Source: Tieghemiomyces parasiticus (Eukaryota; Kickxellomycota; Dimargaritomycetes; Dimargaritales; Dimargaritaceae). From it: DNA of 64,000 nucleotides. Shown here in pieces: positions 10,384 through 21,699 of this stretch. The stretch is taken from positions 1-64,000 of the forward strand of contig JANBPT010000030.1 of NCBI GenBank assembly GCA_027575765.1, read 5' to 3'. Position 1 is the first letter of the stretch. Each line of letters opens with the position of its first letter. The notes under the pieces are model-generated. The model ran no database searches and was not told the origin of the DNA. It saw only the letters and a program-made list of their open reading frames with translations. A program made the position numbers and the translations under genes.

Positions 10384-12247
10384 TCACTGTACTGACACAA
10401 AACTGGCCTTGAGCCGGGCGGCGATGAGGCTCTGGATCTCGCGCTGTAGGGCGCGGGCCTCCTGTAGATCCTATTAGGAAAAAAAATTATGGATAATACA
10501 ATGCGCAATGGATTGTATGTTAGTGAGTGATGGCGGCGAGGACATTTTGAGCGCCATACCAACAGCAGTGACAGCATAGAGATTTCGCAGCCGGCCCAAC
10601 TCAAATCTTCCCCCCCTTGATAATGAAACTTACTTCCCCGCCGTGGTCCACAACGGCAGTCAGGTGCTGGTTCGCAGCTGTGTAGTTCCCGCGAGCCTTC
10701 TCGTAGCGGGCCAGGTGGAGACATGTCTCAACGTACGCGTCGGATCGGGGTTCATCAGGTGGGTAGCTCCGGAGGGCCAGTTGGTAGTGCTCGGTCGCCT
10801 CGGTATCCTTGCCCATCTTGGCGTACAGCCGAGCAAGCTGGGTTAGGGTCTCAAACTCGTTCTCAGACTCGAGCAGCGCCCGGTCGTAGCACTGGACGGC
10901 CTCGTCATAGCGTTCGCAGACCTCGTAGCAACCGGCCAGGACGCTCCACAACCGCGTGTCGAACGGCCGGAGGGCGGCAGCCTTTTGGTAATAGTATAGC
11001 GCGTAGTGGGGCATTTTGAGGAACTCGTAGGTCTGACCCAGACCGCTCCACGCGCGGTGGTCCCGCTCGTCCATTTCGACGGCGCGGCGGTAGGCATCGA
11101 TGGCCGCGGCGGTGTTCTTGAGTTCGACATACTCGTGGCCCATGAGGGTCCACGCCGACAGGTACCGCCGGTTCAATTTGAGGGCGCGCTGGAAGTACAC
11201 GACGGCCTTCTCGTGTTCGGTGCGCAGACCATAATAGTTGCCAATGACACAGCAGGTCTCTGGTCGAAAACGATCCACCTCGGCGCAGTGGTGGGCAAGA
11301 TAACTCAGCTTGGGCCGGCTCTCCATGACATACAAGATGTTGGAGTATACATCGGCTTGGTCGAGACGGTACGGGTCCTGACGAAACAACCAGTCGAACA
11401 GGGACTCGGCCTCCTCAAACTCGCGGGCGTGATAGTAGGCTGTGGCACGCAGGGCAGTCAGGAAACGGCCTTCGGGGAAGTCCGGCTGGAGAGGTCGGGT
11501 GGCCGCCACGACGACGTCCGGCGGGGCGTGCAGCTCAAGGCGGGCGTGGGCCAGAAAGAACTGTGTCATGAAGGAACCGGTCGGTAGTTGCGGGATGAGG
11601 TCCTCGAGTGCGGCCATGGTAGGGAGACACGCGGCGAGTTCGGTCCACGCGCTCCAGTTGTACGGGTAGAGGTGAACCGAGCGGATCAGATGGGACCGGG
11701 CCCGGGTTGATAACCGCTGGCGGCGGTAGCAGAGCCCCACCAGGTACCGTTCGAAGCCGTCCAGCTGAGCCTCCTCCTGGGGGGCTACCAATTCCTCCAG
11801 GATAGTAGCGACGGCCGCGTTGCTATCCTCCCCCAGGTCCTCATCCGACCGAGAGTCCGCCCCGGCCCCACCGGCCACCGGCAACCGTTCCTCACAACGT
11901 CGTTCGGCTGCCATGTACCGCGCGTATAGTCGGAGGAACCGGCAGCGGCGGTCGGTGCAGCCTTGGAGAACGAAGGCTGCACGGTCGAATTCCTTTAGGT
12001 CGAAGTAGGTGCGGGCGAGCAGACACCGATCGCAAGTTGAGGCGGGCGAACTTGGAGGCAAGTCGGTTTCGTATGCCAAGGCAGAAGCGGGCCGAGCGGC
12101 GTGGTCGGTCATGGCCGGGCACCACGCGGCCTCGCGGTGGTCGACCAGCGTCTCGGCGGCCCATTTCGCCGCGAAGGTCAGACCACGGCTACTGCACTCA
12201 GCGACGGCGGCCCGTAGCAACGCAGCGGCGTGGGCAGCGTCCTTCAT
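10384..12247 (-). CDS. CDC23: Anaphase-promoting complex subunit CDC23/APC8
   Basis: Two exons: 12247-10634, then 10470-10384 after a 163-bp intron (GTAAGT ... TAATAG, phase 0), giving 566 residues. The N-terminal third matches the Cdc23/Apc8 N-terminal domain (a SRGLTFAAKWAAE segment near 20-32). From about residue 240 there are successive TPR repeats, including SYLAHHCAEVDRFRPETC, then GNYYGLRTEHEKAVVYF and GQTYEFLKMPHYALYYYQKA, which are close to the family consensus. The second exon adds a 28-residue basic/amphipathic tail beginning DLQEARALQ. Cdc23 is a scaffold TPR subunit of the APC/C, the ubiquitin ligase that triggers anaphase. Without the splice the ORF reads through the donor and ends with a spurious 10-residue tail, so the two-exon model is preferred. 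Confidence 0.93.
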
Positions 12248-15200
12248 GGCAGGCAGGACGGGGCGAATGAGGTAACTAAAGCGGGACGGTGTTGGTAGGC
12301 ACGGTCAATAGGGTTGAAAATGGCAAGGGCAGGGTGGTGTAAGTACGAGTAGCCAGGCAAAGCAATGCATCTGATGTGCTTGGGTGAATTTTGTGACCCA
12401 TTCCTAATCCATAGTTAGCTATCGGTCACACCCACAGTTCTCTGTCAGATGGTTTTTTTTGGTGGGTACTATATATGTCTACATATACACAGATATATAC
12501 ATAGCTTGTCAAGCGTAAATATCACACACCGACTTCCATACGTCTATGTGGTAGGTATATTGACTACAGAGCCAGTTGACCGGTCCTGCACCGGATTTGC
12601 CGGCTGGTCAGAACCTCGGGCGCTATGCTGGCCATATAATTCTGAATTGTTTACCTCTCGCGAATATCATGCAAAGTTGTCAATCGAACCTGCTTCGCAC
12701 GACAGACATTGCCACCCTGAGGGTCCTTGGCCACCGCCAAGGGTATTGTCTACTGTCCAACGGGGGAAGTCCTCCCCATTTCCCCTCATGACTGGGGTAC
12801 TGCCAAAGCTTGCTTCACCGATTGCCTACAAAGCTGAAAACAGTGACCGCCAAGCAATGCTGGGCTTCAAACGAGAAGGAACTAGTGACTGCAGCTTAGC
12901 TGTGCTCTACCGCCTTTAAATACAGCCGTTTTTATTTTGCATTGTCCGTTCTCCTTCTATATTGCTCTATGGCAAAAAGGGGGAACTGGACTGTCCCCAG
13001 CTAACAAAATATTGCAAAGTAACTCTGTCTAGAAGTTTTGTTACCAGTCTCGCTTCACTCATCGGCTGCTACCGACGGTATACAGTGGAGAGTTATCTGA
13101 TGGCCATTCTGACCTTATGTGGCGTTCATAAACGAAGTAATATGGGTGCAATGAAAGTGCAATGAAATAGATTGAACAGTTTCTCATTAGTATGGCATGA
13201 AACATTGAAGTAAGAGGTAAAGGGACGGAGAGTCTAAGGGTTCAGGATTATCTAGGGTTAATATAATTGGTGCTTCTGATGTGAGCAAGAAGGTCATGGT
13301 AGGGATAATTGAAGGATTGGACAACATGCTGTCGTAGGATCATAACATGGGCGGGTAGAATCAGATATGAAAGCCACAGTGGGGAAGTATGGTAAAGGTA
13401 ACCTAGGTGTATTGGATGTGGTATATGGGAACTGCAGTTAATCCACATCCAAGGCTTCAATCGGCATCATGTTGCCCTGCCGGTCCTAATTTGGGCACCC
13501 AAGGAAATGACTCTAGCTACTACATTCAATGACCCTGCCTACGCTACGTTTTTATATTCGCCTGGTTTCCGAAGCACCTGAGTGAATCAATTAAGCTAGT
13601 ATACTTCTATATTTTCTAAAGGATTTTGACTAAACACTTTGCAGCGCCCTCTTGGTCCACGTCACCTGGCGCACTTCTCCTAGGTTACACCCATCACCCA
13701 GTGATAGAGGCAATCAAACGAGTCTAGCTCTCAACTTTCTTCATATTCCTGCGGACGGCGATTAGCCAGTGGTGCGAAGAAAAGTTTGGTCCTCCAAGAA
13801 AAGTAATTCGAAGGGACTGTTCGAGATGACCAATGGGGGAAACGGTCAGCTGAAAAATCTCACCGCTCAACTTGAAAATCTCCGCAACGGCCTCATGTCT
13901 GTAGAAAAAATAACAGCCGGGGCGTGCGGTTCGCCGATTCGTCCCTTGACCCACTACCACCGTTTAGGCGTACTGCCAGCACTGACAGAGAAACGGTGCC
14001 GCTACAATGTTTCAGAATACGTGCTAGCCACTCTAGAAAGTTGAGTGAATAACTTGTAGGTGGTGCAACGGAGAATGGGACCCTGCGGCGCTATGGCTCA
14101 TCTAAGTAGAGCATGCAGTTGGTTATCCAGTCCTCCGTCCCACAGCAGCTCGTAGAAACGCCATCGGTAGATTCTACAAACCTGGCATTCCCTGTCCGCG
14201 CCAAAACCACCACTCTCAAGACATACCTCTGGGCTCGAGTCTCACGAGTAGCTGCGGTATTTCAACCCTCAACTTCCTATTCGGCGTTACATTTAGCCGA
14301 CCTGAGGTTGAAAATCGACTCTGGCGCTGGTACTCACCAATAGGAGTGCATCGAGAAAGCGGATGTGGTCGAATCGGAGGGTAGGGGTGACCAGTCAACC
14401 AATGGCCAGGTAGAATCCACCCGTTCTCCAACGGTATCAATTGAATCCACCAGGCCGTTAGTGGGCGGTCGGTGCCGGGCGGAATTAAACACACGGCCAG
14501 AGGAAGCTCCGCCGCTGCAGTTATTATCGTAGGCGGCCCCCGCGTCTGAGCTGCTTGCCATACCTGCGTTCGGGGCGGGCCGCCATACGAGCTCATGGGG
14601 CTGCAGCGAAAACGAACTGACCGGTAGTGTGATATCCGCCTTCGCTGTTTTCTGGTGCTGCCGACGACCCTCATGTGCTAGGTATCCGTTTGGCCTGGCT
14701 CAGATTATTTTTCAGACCGTTTCCTCCGATGGCCGTTCTATCCTTCTCTCCTCCGGACTGTGTGGGACGGCGAGTCTAGTGGAGCTCTTCCGACTTTGCC
14801 ACGGCCTAATTTACCCTGGATCATCCTCCTCATTGGTAATCAGCGTCGGGCGCAGACGATGAAAATTGCTGTGGCAACATGAGAATCAGCCCTGCCAGGC
14901 TGGATCCACTGGTGGTAGCCGAAGGTAGATGGAGGCAAGGGAGAGCTGTCCTGCTGAAGTAGTTCCTCCGACAGGGAATCTTCCCTGTATAAAGTGATAG
15001 GGCGTTTCCCTTCAGACGGGTTTCATCCCGCCTGCCGTCAGTAATTTTTGCCGATATCTGTGAAACATGTGTCATCTATTACTTCTCATTATCGTTCCGC
15101 TCTACATTATACCGCTATACTTATTGCCACACTATCCTTAATATATTCGTCAATTTTCATCCCTTGTCCCAAAGCTGCCTCCCGCTCGGAAACCAAGGGT

Positions 15201-15563
15201 TTTTAACTGTCCCTATTTGATAACCCCTGCCCGGTCCGCCTTCCTGTACCAGCTCCCTAAGCCGTTTAACTCCGAAAAGACCCCTATCTGAAACCGACTA
15301 GACACGGTTTCTCGATTGACTTAAACTCCCCCCGCATCCTGCTCCTTCGATATTTCTCCACTCTAAGCTAGCCTCACACCCGCGCCTCCAGCGTACTGCA
15401 CGTCAATTATCACTTACTAGAGAGCGGCTTCCCCCCTCCTCCCGAGCCTTCTGACTTTTCCGCTCTATTGCGAGAACGTTAGCGCTGTCTCCGCCCCGGC
15501 AGTCTCTGCCAGCCCAACTGCCCACCCTCACTGGTCTATCTCGATTACAGCCACCCGTGAATC
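12248..15563. other. Gene-poor stretch, 3.3 kb
   Basis: It holds the CDC23 promoter (minus strand) and the 5' leader of the first MFS carrier; the last 400 bp are clearly pyrimidine-rich. A long minus-strand open frame without stops lies at about 14345-14700. It ends at a good GTGAGT donor (about 14343), and a second minus-strand frame lies at about 14850-14990. These could be exons of an unrecognised gene, but I could not join them in phase or see a domain. The 156-residue plus-strand ORF at 12449-12919 has no domain and unusual composition. Confidence 0.35.
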
Positions 15564-17243
15564 ATGGCCAACGCCTCGCCGTACGAAATGTCTGCGACGA
15601 CCTCTACCGTACCCATCGATGCCGACCACCAAGCTACTCTCGTGCCCGGTCGCTCGCCCTTCGCACCATTTTACCCGCCCACGTCGCTAAAGAACGCGCA
15701 TACTGTTGCTGAAGTTGGTATCGAGTGTATTGAGGCAGTCAACGAGAAAGGGGCGGGCCAGCCGCTCGGAATGGACGACGCGGACCTTCCGTACTCGCCC
15801 TTCGGCCCGACCGCCCGCACCATCATCATGATCCTAGCGGGCATAACCGGTATGATGGCCCCGTTTGCGTCCAATATTTTCCTACCCGCCATCGCCGACG
15901 TGGCCAAGGATCTCGACTCCACCGTATCGAAAATCAATGTCGCTGTCTCGGTTTTCATGATTGGGCTGGGCATTGCACCCGTTGTCTGGGGCCCCATGGC
16001 TGACCAGCTCGGTCGCCGCTACGCCTTTTCGATCGGCTGCTTTGTCTGCACGGCCGCTTCGATTGGCTGTGCCCTGTCTAACTCTTACTCAATGCTCATG
16101 GGTATGCGGTTTTTGCAGGCCGTCGGTGGGTCCAGTACGGCAGTGGTCGGCGCGGGTACCATCAGCGACATATACGAGCCAGCCCAGCGCGGCGCGGCCC
16201 TGGGTATCTTCTTCAGCGGCCAGATGCTGGGCCCCGTGCTAGGGACTATTCTGGGCGCCTACGTTGCCCAGGATCTAGGCTGGCGTTGGGCCTTCTGGCT
16301 GTCGGTTATCCTGAGCGGCATCTGTTTCCTCATCCTCACGTTTGTCATGCCTGAGACGCAGCGTATGGCAGTTTCCCGTAAGCGTCGGATGCCCCTGAAG
16401 GGTCTACCCAAAGACCTCCACCTGCAGCCCCCACCGAAATTCTCCTTTCAGCAGATGAACATCCTGACCATGGCCCCGACCCTCAAACTGCCCTACGTGG
16501 CCATCCCTGTGGCGGCTATGACCCAGATGATGGGGTCATACTACGGAGTCAACGTGGCCATCTCCATGCTGCTTGCCCGCGACTATCACTACCCCATCTC
16601 AACTATCGGGCTCTGCTATATCGCTCTCGGCGCCGGTAGCGTCGCCGGGGCCTTCTTTGGCGGATTCATTTCGGACTATACCCTCCGCCGGGCCCAGCAC
16701 TCCTTGTGCCACACTCAGACTGCCCGGCACAGCGGCGGTGAGCTCGACCAGGATGCCACCTCCGAGGTAAAGGCTGGAGCCGGCCAAAGCACTGCGGCTA
16801 AGGGCTCCATTAGTGCCGAAGATCAGCCGTACGAGGCCCGTCTTCAGTTCAGTTTGGTCGCCATGGCCGTGTTCCCGCTTTCGCTCATCACCTACGGCTG
16901 GGTCATGCACCACAAGGCCTTCATCGTGTTCCCACTTATCTGTCAGTTCATCTGTGGGTTCACCGTGGTGGCCGGGTTCAGCGCCTACTCAACGTACCTG
17001 GTCGACCTCTTTACATCCAAGAGCTCGTCCATCACCTCGCTGGGAAACCTGTTTCGCTGTCTCTACGGGGCCCTCTGGTCGGGCGTTATCGCCATGGTCA
17101 TCGACGCGTGGGGGGCCGGATGGGCGTTCACCTTTCTCGGAGGCATCACCTTCGTAGTAACCGCACTCACCGTGACGCTTTACCTCAAAGGACAGTCGTG
17201 GCGGCGGGCGAATCCCCCAACCAGGTTCTTGAATATTAATTAA
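15564..17243 (+). CDS. MFS drug/polyamine:H+ antiporter (DHA1-type), paralogue 1
   Basis: A 559-residue single-exon carrier. After a cytosolic N-terminus of about 84 residues it shows the 12-helix major facilitator pattern. Motif A is GPMADQLGRR at 143-152. The motif C region (GQMLGPVLGTILGAY) is characteristic of proton antiporters. A charged central loop after helix 6 contains RMPLKGLP, shared by all three MFS proteins in this window. It is predicted to sit in the plasma or vacuolar membrane and export small molecules; substrate cannot be read from sequence. It is followed on the same strand, 2.75 kb downstream, by a paralogue. The protein resembles the third copy (49374-51167) more closely than the second over helices 1-6, for example DLDSTVS-x-INVAVSVFMIGLG in both. 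Confidence 0.9.
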   Translation: MANASPYEMSATTSTVPIDADHQATLVPGRSPFAPFYPPTSLKNAHTVAEVGIECIEAVNEKGAGQPLGMDDADLPYSPFGPTARTIIMILAGITGMMAPFASNIFLPAIADVAKDLDSTVSKINVAVSVFMIGLGIAPVVWGPMADQLGRRYAFSIGCFVCTAASIGCALSNSYSMLMGMRFLQAVGGSSTAVVGAGTISDIYEPAQRGAALGIFFSGQMLGPVLGTILGAYVAQDLGWRWAFWLSVILSGICFLILTFVMPETQRMAVSRKRRMPLKGLPKDLHLQPPPKFSFQQMNILTMAPTLKLPYVAIPVAAMTQMMGSYYGVNVAISMLLARDYHYPISTIGLCYIALGAGSVAGAFFGGFISDYTLRRAQHSLCHTQTARHSGGELDQDATSEVKAGAGQSTAAKGSISAEDQPYEARLQFSLVAMAVFPLSLITYGWVMHHKAFIVFPLICQFICGFTVVAGFSAYSTYLVDLFTSKSSSITSLGNLFRCLYGALWSGVIAMVIDAWGAGWAFTFLGGITFVVTALTVTLYLKGQSWRRANPPTRFLNIN

Positions 17244-19998
17244 ATCTGAACAAAGTGAGCGGCAAGCAGCAGGGGGGGAGGGTGATGAATGGCCACCACT
17301 TGCGGTTCTCAATCGCCGTACAAGACACCGCCTAAACCTATATTACCCTCCCCCTCCCTGCTTTGGTCTTTCCGCGCTACCATGTAAAGGCCTTGTGCGA
17401 CTAAGGATAAGCCACACATACAACTGGTAATATACCTGTGGCACCCATTATTGGGCTAGGTTGACTAGCTTATTGGCCGGTTCTGTTTACTTTCTCTCCG
17501 CGTCTCCACGCTCCTCCTTTGCCAGGCCCTGCTGAATTGCGCGACGTTACCACCCAGCTTCGCTTCCCTTCGACATGGGTCGGTGATGGCGCTCAACTAC
17601 CATACCACCCACTCCCCTCGCCAATCACCCCTGGGCCACGGCACAGCCACTTACCTCCTTTTATCTCACCGCCACCAATCTACCGTCCGGCGCACCCTTA
17701 TACTCTCCCTACCTGCATTTCATTTCTGTCCTACCCCCGGGCTCCATAAACTCCTCCCCCCACTGAGTGACATGCAATCCTGCTACCACGCGAAGCAAGC
17801 AAAACAAAATACTAATGTACAAGGGGCATCACGTTCTTGTCGATCTGGTGTGGGACTTACTCGAGTCTCATCACTCGCCGCAGGGTCGTCTGACGGCCAT
17901 CGGACGCGTGGAGAGGCCACGGTCAGGGTCTCGTCCGACCTGGGTGACTGGACTGTGAAATTCACACATGTACTCATCCACTCACGAAGTGTGACGTTTA
18001 ATCCTGTATATTTGTGTTCCCGATTGTGTTTTGACAGTAGTGACCGAGGTTAGAGGGTTCAGGTAGCAGAGGGGCCTGGTGGGATCATTCGATCGCCTTT
18101 TCCGTCCTAGCGGGTGGTTTGAGACCTAAGCATTAGGGGAAAGGCGGATCGCAACGGTTGCTAGACTTACGGCATTGATTCATGGGCTTTGAGGGGAAGG
18201 AAACTGGTAGATCGGCAACGAACTGGATGGTCGGTCGCCATGTTCAGCATGCAAGCCCGGTGGCGTTAATTACCAAATATTATTATACGTCTTACTTGGC
18301 CCAGTGCGATGGCGTTGGATCACAGGGCCTGATTGATTCTGTTTATGCAGTGTAACTGAAGTGTGCTTGCCACGGTCAGTCGTTAGGGCCGAGCTCAGTA
18401 GCGGGGCCACGAGGTCATCCCGGTCCTGCATAAGGGATGGGGAATGGGTGCGGCGCCACACTTTGAGTGGTCAGGCCGCCTACTAGGAATGCGACTCTGA
18501 TCTGCAGCGATGGCTCGAATTCCGACGGAGGAGCGTAGGTTCCCAATCCACATTAAAGTCTGACGTGTGACTGGTCATTTTACCACATGCCACGCATACC
18601 CCAAATATGGCCTTTCCTCGGTGATGACTCACGCGCTTTATGGTCGTGCTGCTGTTTACAACGTAGGTGATGCAGTGACATATGGCAACGCAGCTTTCAC
18701 CCCTCTCCTCCTCCGAAAGGACACTCGCTGGTGCTCGGAACATACCAAACATTCAATAGGGATGGCGCCAAGTCATCGAAGGGGTCGTGAGACCAAATGA
18801 CACTCACGGAGGAGCTTCCTGTTTCTATGAAGGGTTAAGGTGAAGGGGGTGTCGTGAGCGTCTAACGATTTGGAGAAATGACCAAGTAGGAGGCCTCAGT
18901 AGGTTAGTATCGGTACGATTACCCCCCCCCCCTTCCTTGACAACCGATATTTGCGCCCAATACTATGCTAATCATAGGCCGCCAGAACCGCGGTACATGG
19001 GAAACTGCGGCGCACACCACCAAGCCTTTACATTTCCGGCGGGCGGTAAAAGGGTCCACGGTGGACCAGCAGTGCACCTCCTTATCGATTCAAGTTGGAG
19101 CGGGAAGCGCCAGGCTTTCTGTCCACCCCCTCCCCCTTGCTACGCATACGTGACGTGGGATTCTAAAGGAGGTGTGTGGGTAGCTGAATACAACCAGTAC
19201 CTGCCGGACATGACCTCCTAGGGAGTGGTAGGGCACGGTGTGTCCAAGCCTCAATACAAATCCCCCCTCTTTCCATCTTTCGTGGTTGATATGAAGTGGC
19301 GGCCGTGGGGGGTGTGAATCCATGGCAGTTATGTTTTTCCATATGCGATACGAGGGGCTCACTGGTATCCGGGTCTGGGTACAACATGCGGGCTTACACT
19401 GGGAGACCGGGGCTGCACTGATGCCCTGACCGAGGACTAGGCGTGTAACCGCCTGCGGACGCTCCACCCGGTCTCTCAGGTTCCCTGCTTGGATGTGTGT
19501 GTATGTGTGCGTTCTCTGAGCCATGCATTGGTGGCGGTGTCTCCTCACCGCTGTGGCGAGGGGTAGGCTGTGAACGTTACCTATCTTTCTTCACCTCCTC
19601 CCTAATTATCGGCGATTACGGGTGCGGTAAATAACTTACCGGGAAATCCAGATAAATATATAGTGCCGATGTCGCCTCTTCGTAATCAAGCATACCATCA
19701 TCCAAACCTAAAAACAAGGTATATCATGAGCTAGCTTCCGACGATCACCATTAACGACATCTGTATTACAACTTTACTCCCTCGCTGTGCATATTAATGG
19801 CCGCACCTTGTTCGTAACGACCATTCATCGGCGCTCACTATTAGCGTTCCTCGCTCACCTTACGCCCCTCCTGCTCCAGCCGTGCCCCCACTTCCACGGA
19901 ATACTCATTGGAGCTCTACGCAGCTTTGGCTGACTTAATAATTATCACGGACCAACACTTCGGGTCTAGGACCACGGCACTTTCAGAATCCATCTTCC
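17244..19998. other. Spacer between tandem MFS genes, with candidate minus-strand exons
   Basis: No plus-strand gene was recognised. On the minus strand three segments join in consistent phase. The first is 19707-19640 (ends at GTAAGT, reads LDDGMLDYEEATSALYIYLD). The second is 19567-19398 (acceptor CACAG, Pro/Ser/His-rich). The third is 19361-19201. Another possible first exon with a Met start is 18242-18172, also ending GTAAGT, and a frame at 17977-17783 ends at a GTAAGT. No homology was recognised and no complete model could be built, so these are hints of one or two unrecognised short-exon genes and not calls. A run of 12 C occurs at about 18922-18933. Confidence 0.25.
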
Positions 19999-21699
19999 AT
20001 GGCGAATCCAGTGTCTCTTTCCCCGCCCAGGGCTGGCATCGTGGCTCCCTGTGTCAGCGAGGACTCATCCATTATTAGTAATAGGACGGCACCCCGGCTG
20101 CCCGAGGGCGCCGTGACGAAGACCCCTATTGGCCCGGACATTTCGTACGACTCGTCCAACCCAGTTACTGCTATGCGCAAGCCACCGAGCCCCAATGACC
20201 TCGCCGGGATCGAAGTGATCGATTTCTCGGCAGCCAGCGCACCCGCGGTACCCGCGCTGGCCGATGCTGACCTTCCGTACACCCCTATCGGACGTCGGAC
20301 GCGGGTGGCGATCGCCGCGGTCGTGAGCATCGTGGGGATGCTCTGCATTTTCGCATCCAACATTTATCTCCCGGCGGTCAACAGCATGGCTGCCGATCTG
20401 AACACCACGGTGGGTGCCGTGAGCGTCGGAGTCTCGCTCTTCACCATTGGCCTGGCCCTCGGCGCTATCGTGTGGGGCCCCTTGGCTGACCAGGTCGGTC
20501 GGCGACCGGCTTACGCAGCGGGACTGCTTATCTGCGTACTTTCGTCCATCGGTGGCGCCCTCACGTCGTCCTTCCCCATCCTTCTGATTATGCGTCTGCT
20601 CCAGGGTATGAGCAGCTCGGCCGGGTTCACCGTCGGTGCCGGTAGCATCAGTGACATCTTCGAGGTGGAGGAACGCGGTACGGCCATGGGTATCTTCTTT
20701 AGTGGCCAGATGCTCGGCCCTGTCCTGGGGACCATCCTGGGCGCTATCCTGTCGGAACACCTAGGCTGGCGCTGGACGTTCTGGATTATCGTGATACTAG
20801 CCGGTGCTGGTTTCATTGTTATGACCTTCATGGTCCCCGAGACCCTCCGAGTGGCAGTAGCTCGGAAGCGTCAGATGCCCCTGAAGGGCCTGCCGTATAA
20901 CTTCCACCTGCAACCTCCGCCACGCTTTACGTTCCAGAACATGAATATCATCCCCGTCCTCCCGGCCCTACGTCTCCCGTACGTTTTTATCCCCATGCTT
21001 AACACCTCCCTCGGTCTCGGCTCCTACTACGCCGTTAACGTGGCCATTTCGGTTCTCCTTGCTCGCGACTACCGCTACTCGGTCTCGACCATCGGTATGT
21101 GCTACATCGCCATCGGTGCTGGGAGTATCACCGGTGCCCTTGTCGGTGGGATCTTTGCCGAACGCAGCTTTCTACATCGTCTACAGTGCACCTACGACGC
21201 CCGAGACCTCGAAGACATCGAGGCGGCACGGGCGGCCGGAACAGAGAAACGTGCGCCACGTCCGCTGGCCCTAGAGGATTACCCGTTCGAGGCCCGGCTC
21301 AAATTTCAACTCATCTGTGCTGTCATCCTGCCCCTCTCTGTCGCCGGGTATGGCTGGGCCATGTACTATCGGGTGCATATCGCGGTCCCCCTGGTCTGCG
21401 AGTTTTTTGTCGGGTTCAGCGTTATTTCGCACTTTGGCGTCCTGTCCACCTACCTTGTCGACACGTTTACACTCTGGAGCTCAAGCATGATGGCCCTCGC
21501 CAACATGTTCCGCTACCTCTCCGCTGCCCTCTGGGCCGGCGTCATCGTCATGGTTATGGACGCCTGGGGTACCCAGTGGGCCTTCACTTTCCTCGGTTTC
21601 CTGTGCATGGTGTCCACCGTCCTCACTTTCGTCCTATATTTTAACGGCCAGAAGTGGCGGAGAATGTACCCGCCGACAATGTACTTGGAGGCCAAGTAG
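19999..21699 (+). CDS. MFS drug/polyamine:H+ antiporter (DHA1-type), paralogue 2
   Basis: A 566-residue single-exon carrier, the tandem neighbour of paralogue 1. It has a polar N-terminus of about 95 residues, then 12 predicted helices. Motif A reads GPLADQVGRR, and the antiporter region GQMLGPVLGTILGA follows GIFFS as in the neighbour. The QMPLKGLP loop and a C-terminus ending in a WRRMYPPTMYL-type tail are shared with the family. Helix 1-4 sequence has drifted (for example SIVGMLCIFASNIYLPAV), so the duplication is not recent. Likely an efflux carrier of the Tpo/Qdr/Flr type; substrate unknown. The start at 19999 has a CCATGG context. Confidence 0.9.
   Translation: MANPVSLSPPRAGIVAPCVSEDSSIISNRTAPRLPEGAVTKTPIGPDISYDSSNPVTAMRKPPSPNDLAGIEVIDFSAASAPAVPALADADLPYTPIGRRTRVAIAAVVSIVGMLCIFASNIYLPAVNSMAADLNTTVGAVSVGVSLFTIGLALGAIVWGPLADQVGRRPAYAAGLLICVLSSIGGALTSSFPILLIMRLLQGMSSSAGFTVGAGSISDIFEVEERGTAMGIFFSGQMLGPVLGTILGAILSEHLGWRWTFWIIVILAGAGFIVMTFMVPETLRVAVARKRQMPLKGLPYNFHLQPPPRFTFQNMNIIPVLPALRLPYVFIPMLNTSLGLGSYYAVNVAISVLLARDYRYSVSTIGMCYIAIGAGSITGALVGGIFAERSFLHRLQCTYDARDLEDIEAARAAGTEKRAPRPLALEDYPFEARLKFQLICAVILPLSVAGYGWAMYYRVHIAVPLVCEFFVGFSVISHFGVLSTYLVDTFTLWSSSMMALANMFRYLSAALWAGVIVMVMDAWGTQWAFTFLGFLCMVSTVLTFVLYFNGQKWRRMYPPTMYLEAK

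Noticed and set aside
12449..12919. 156-residue plus-strand ORF
   Set aside because: Starts with ATG and is long, but has irregular composition and no domain, in a region where chance ORFs of this size are frequent.
14345..14700. Minus-strand frame of about 120 codons ending at a GTGAGT donor
   Set aside because: No downstream acceptor gives an open continuation in the required phase, and no family is recognised. Open frames of this length are expected by chance in 64 kb.
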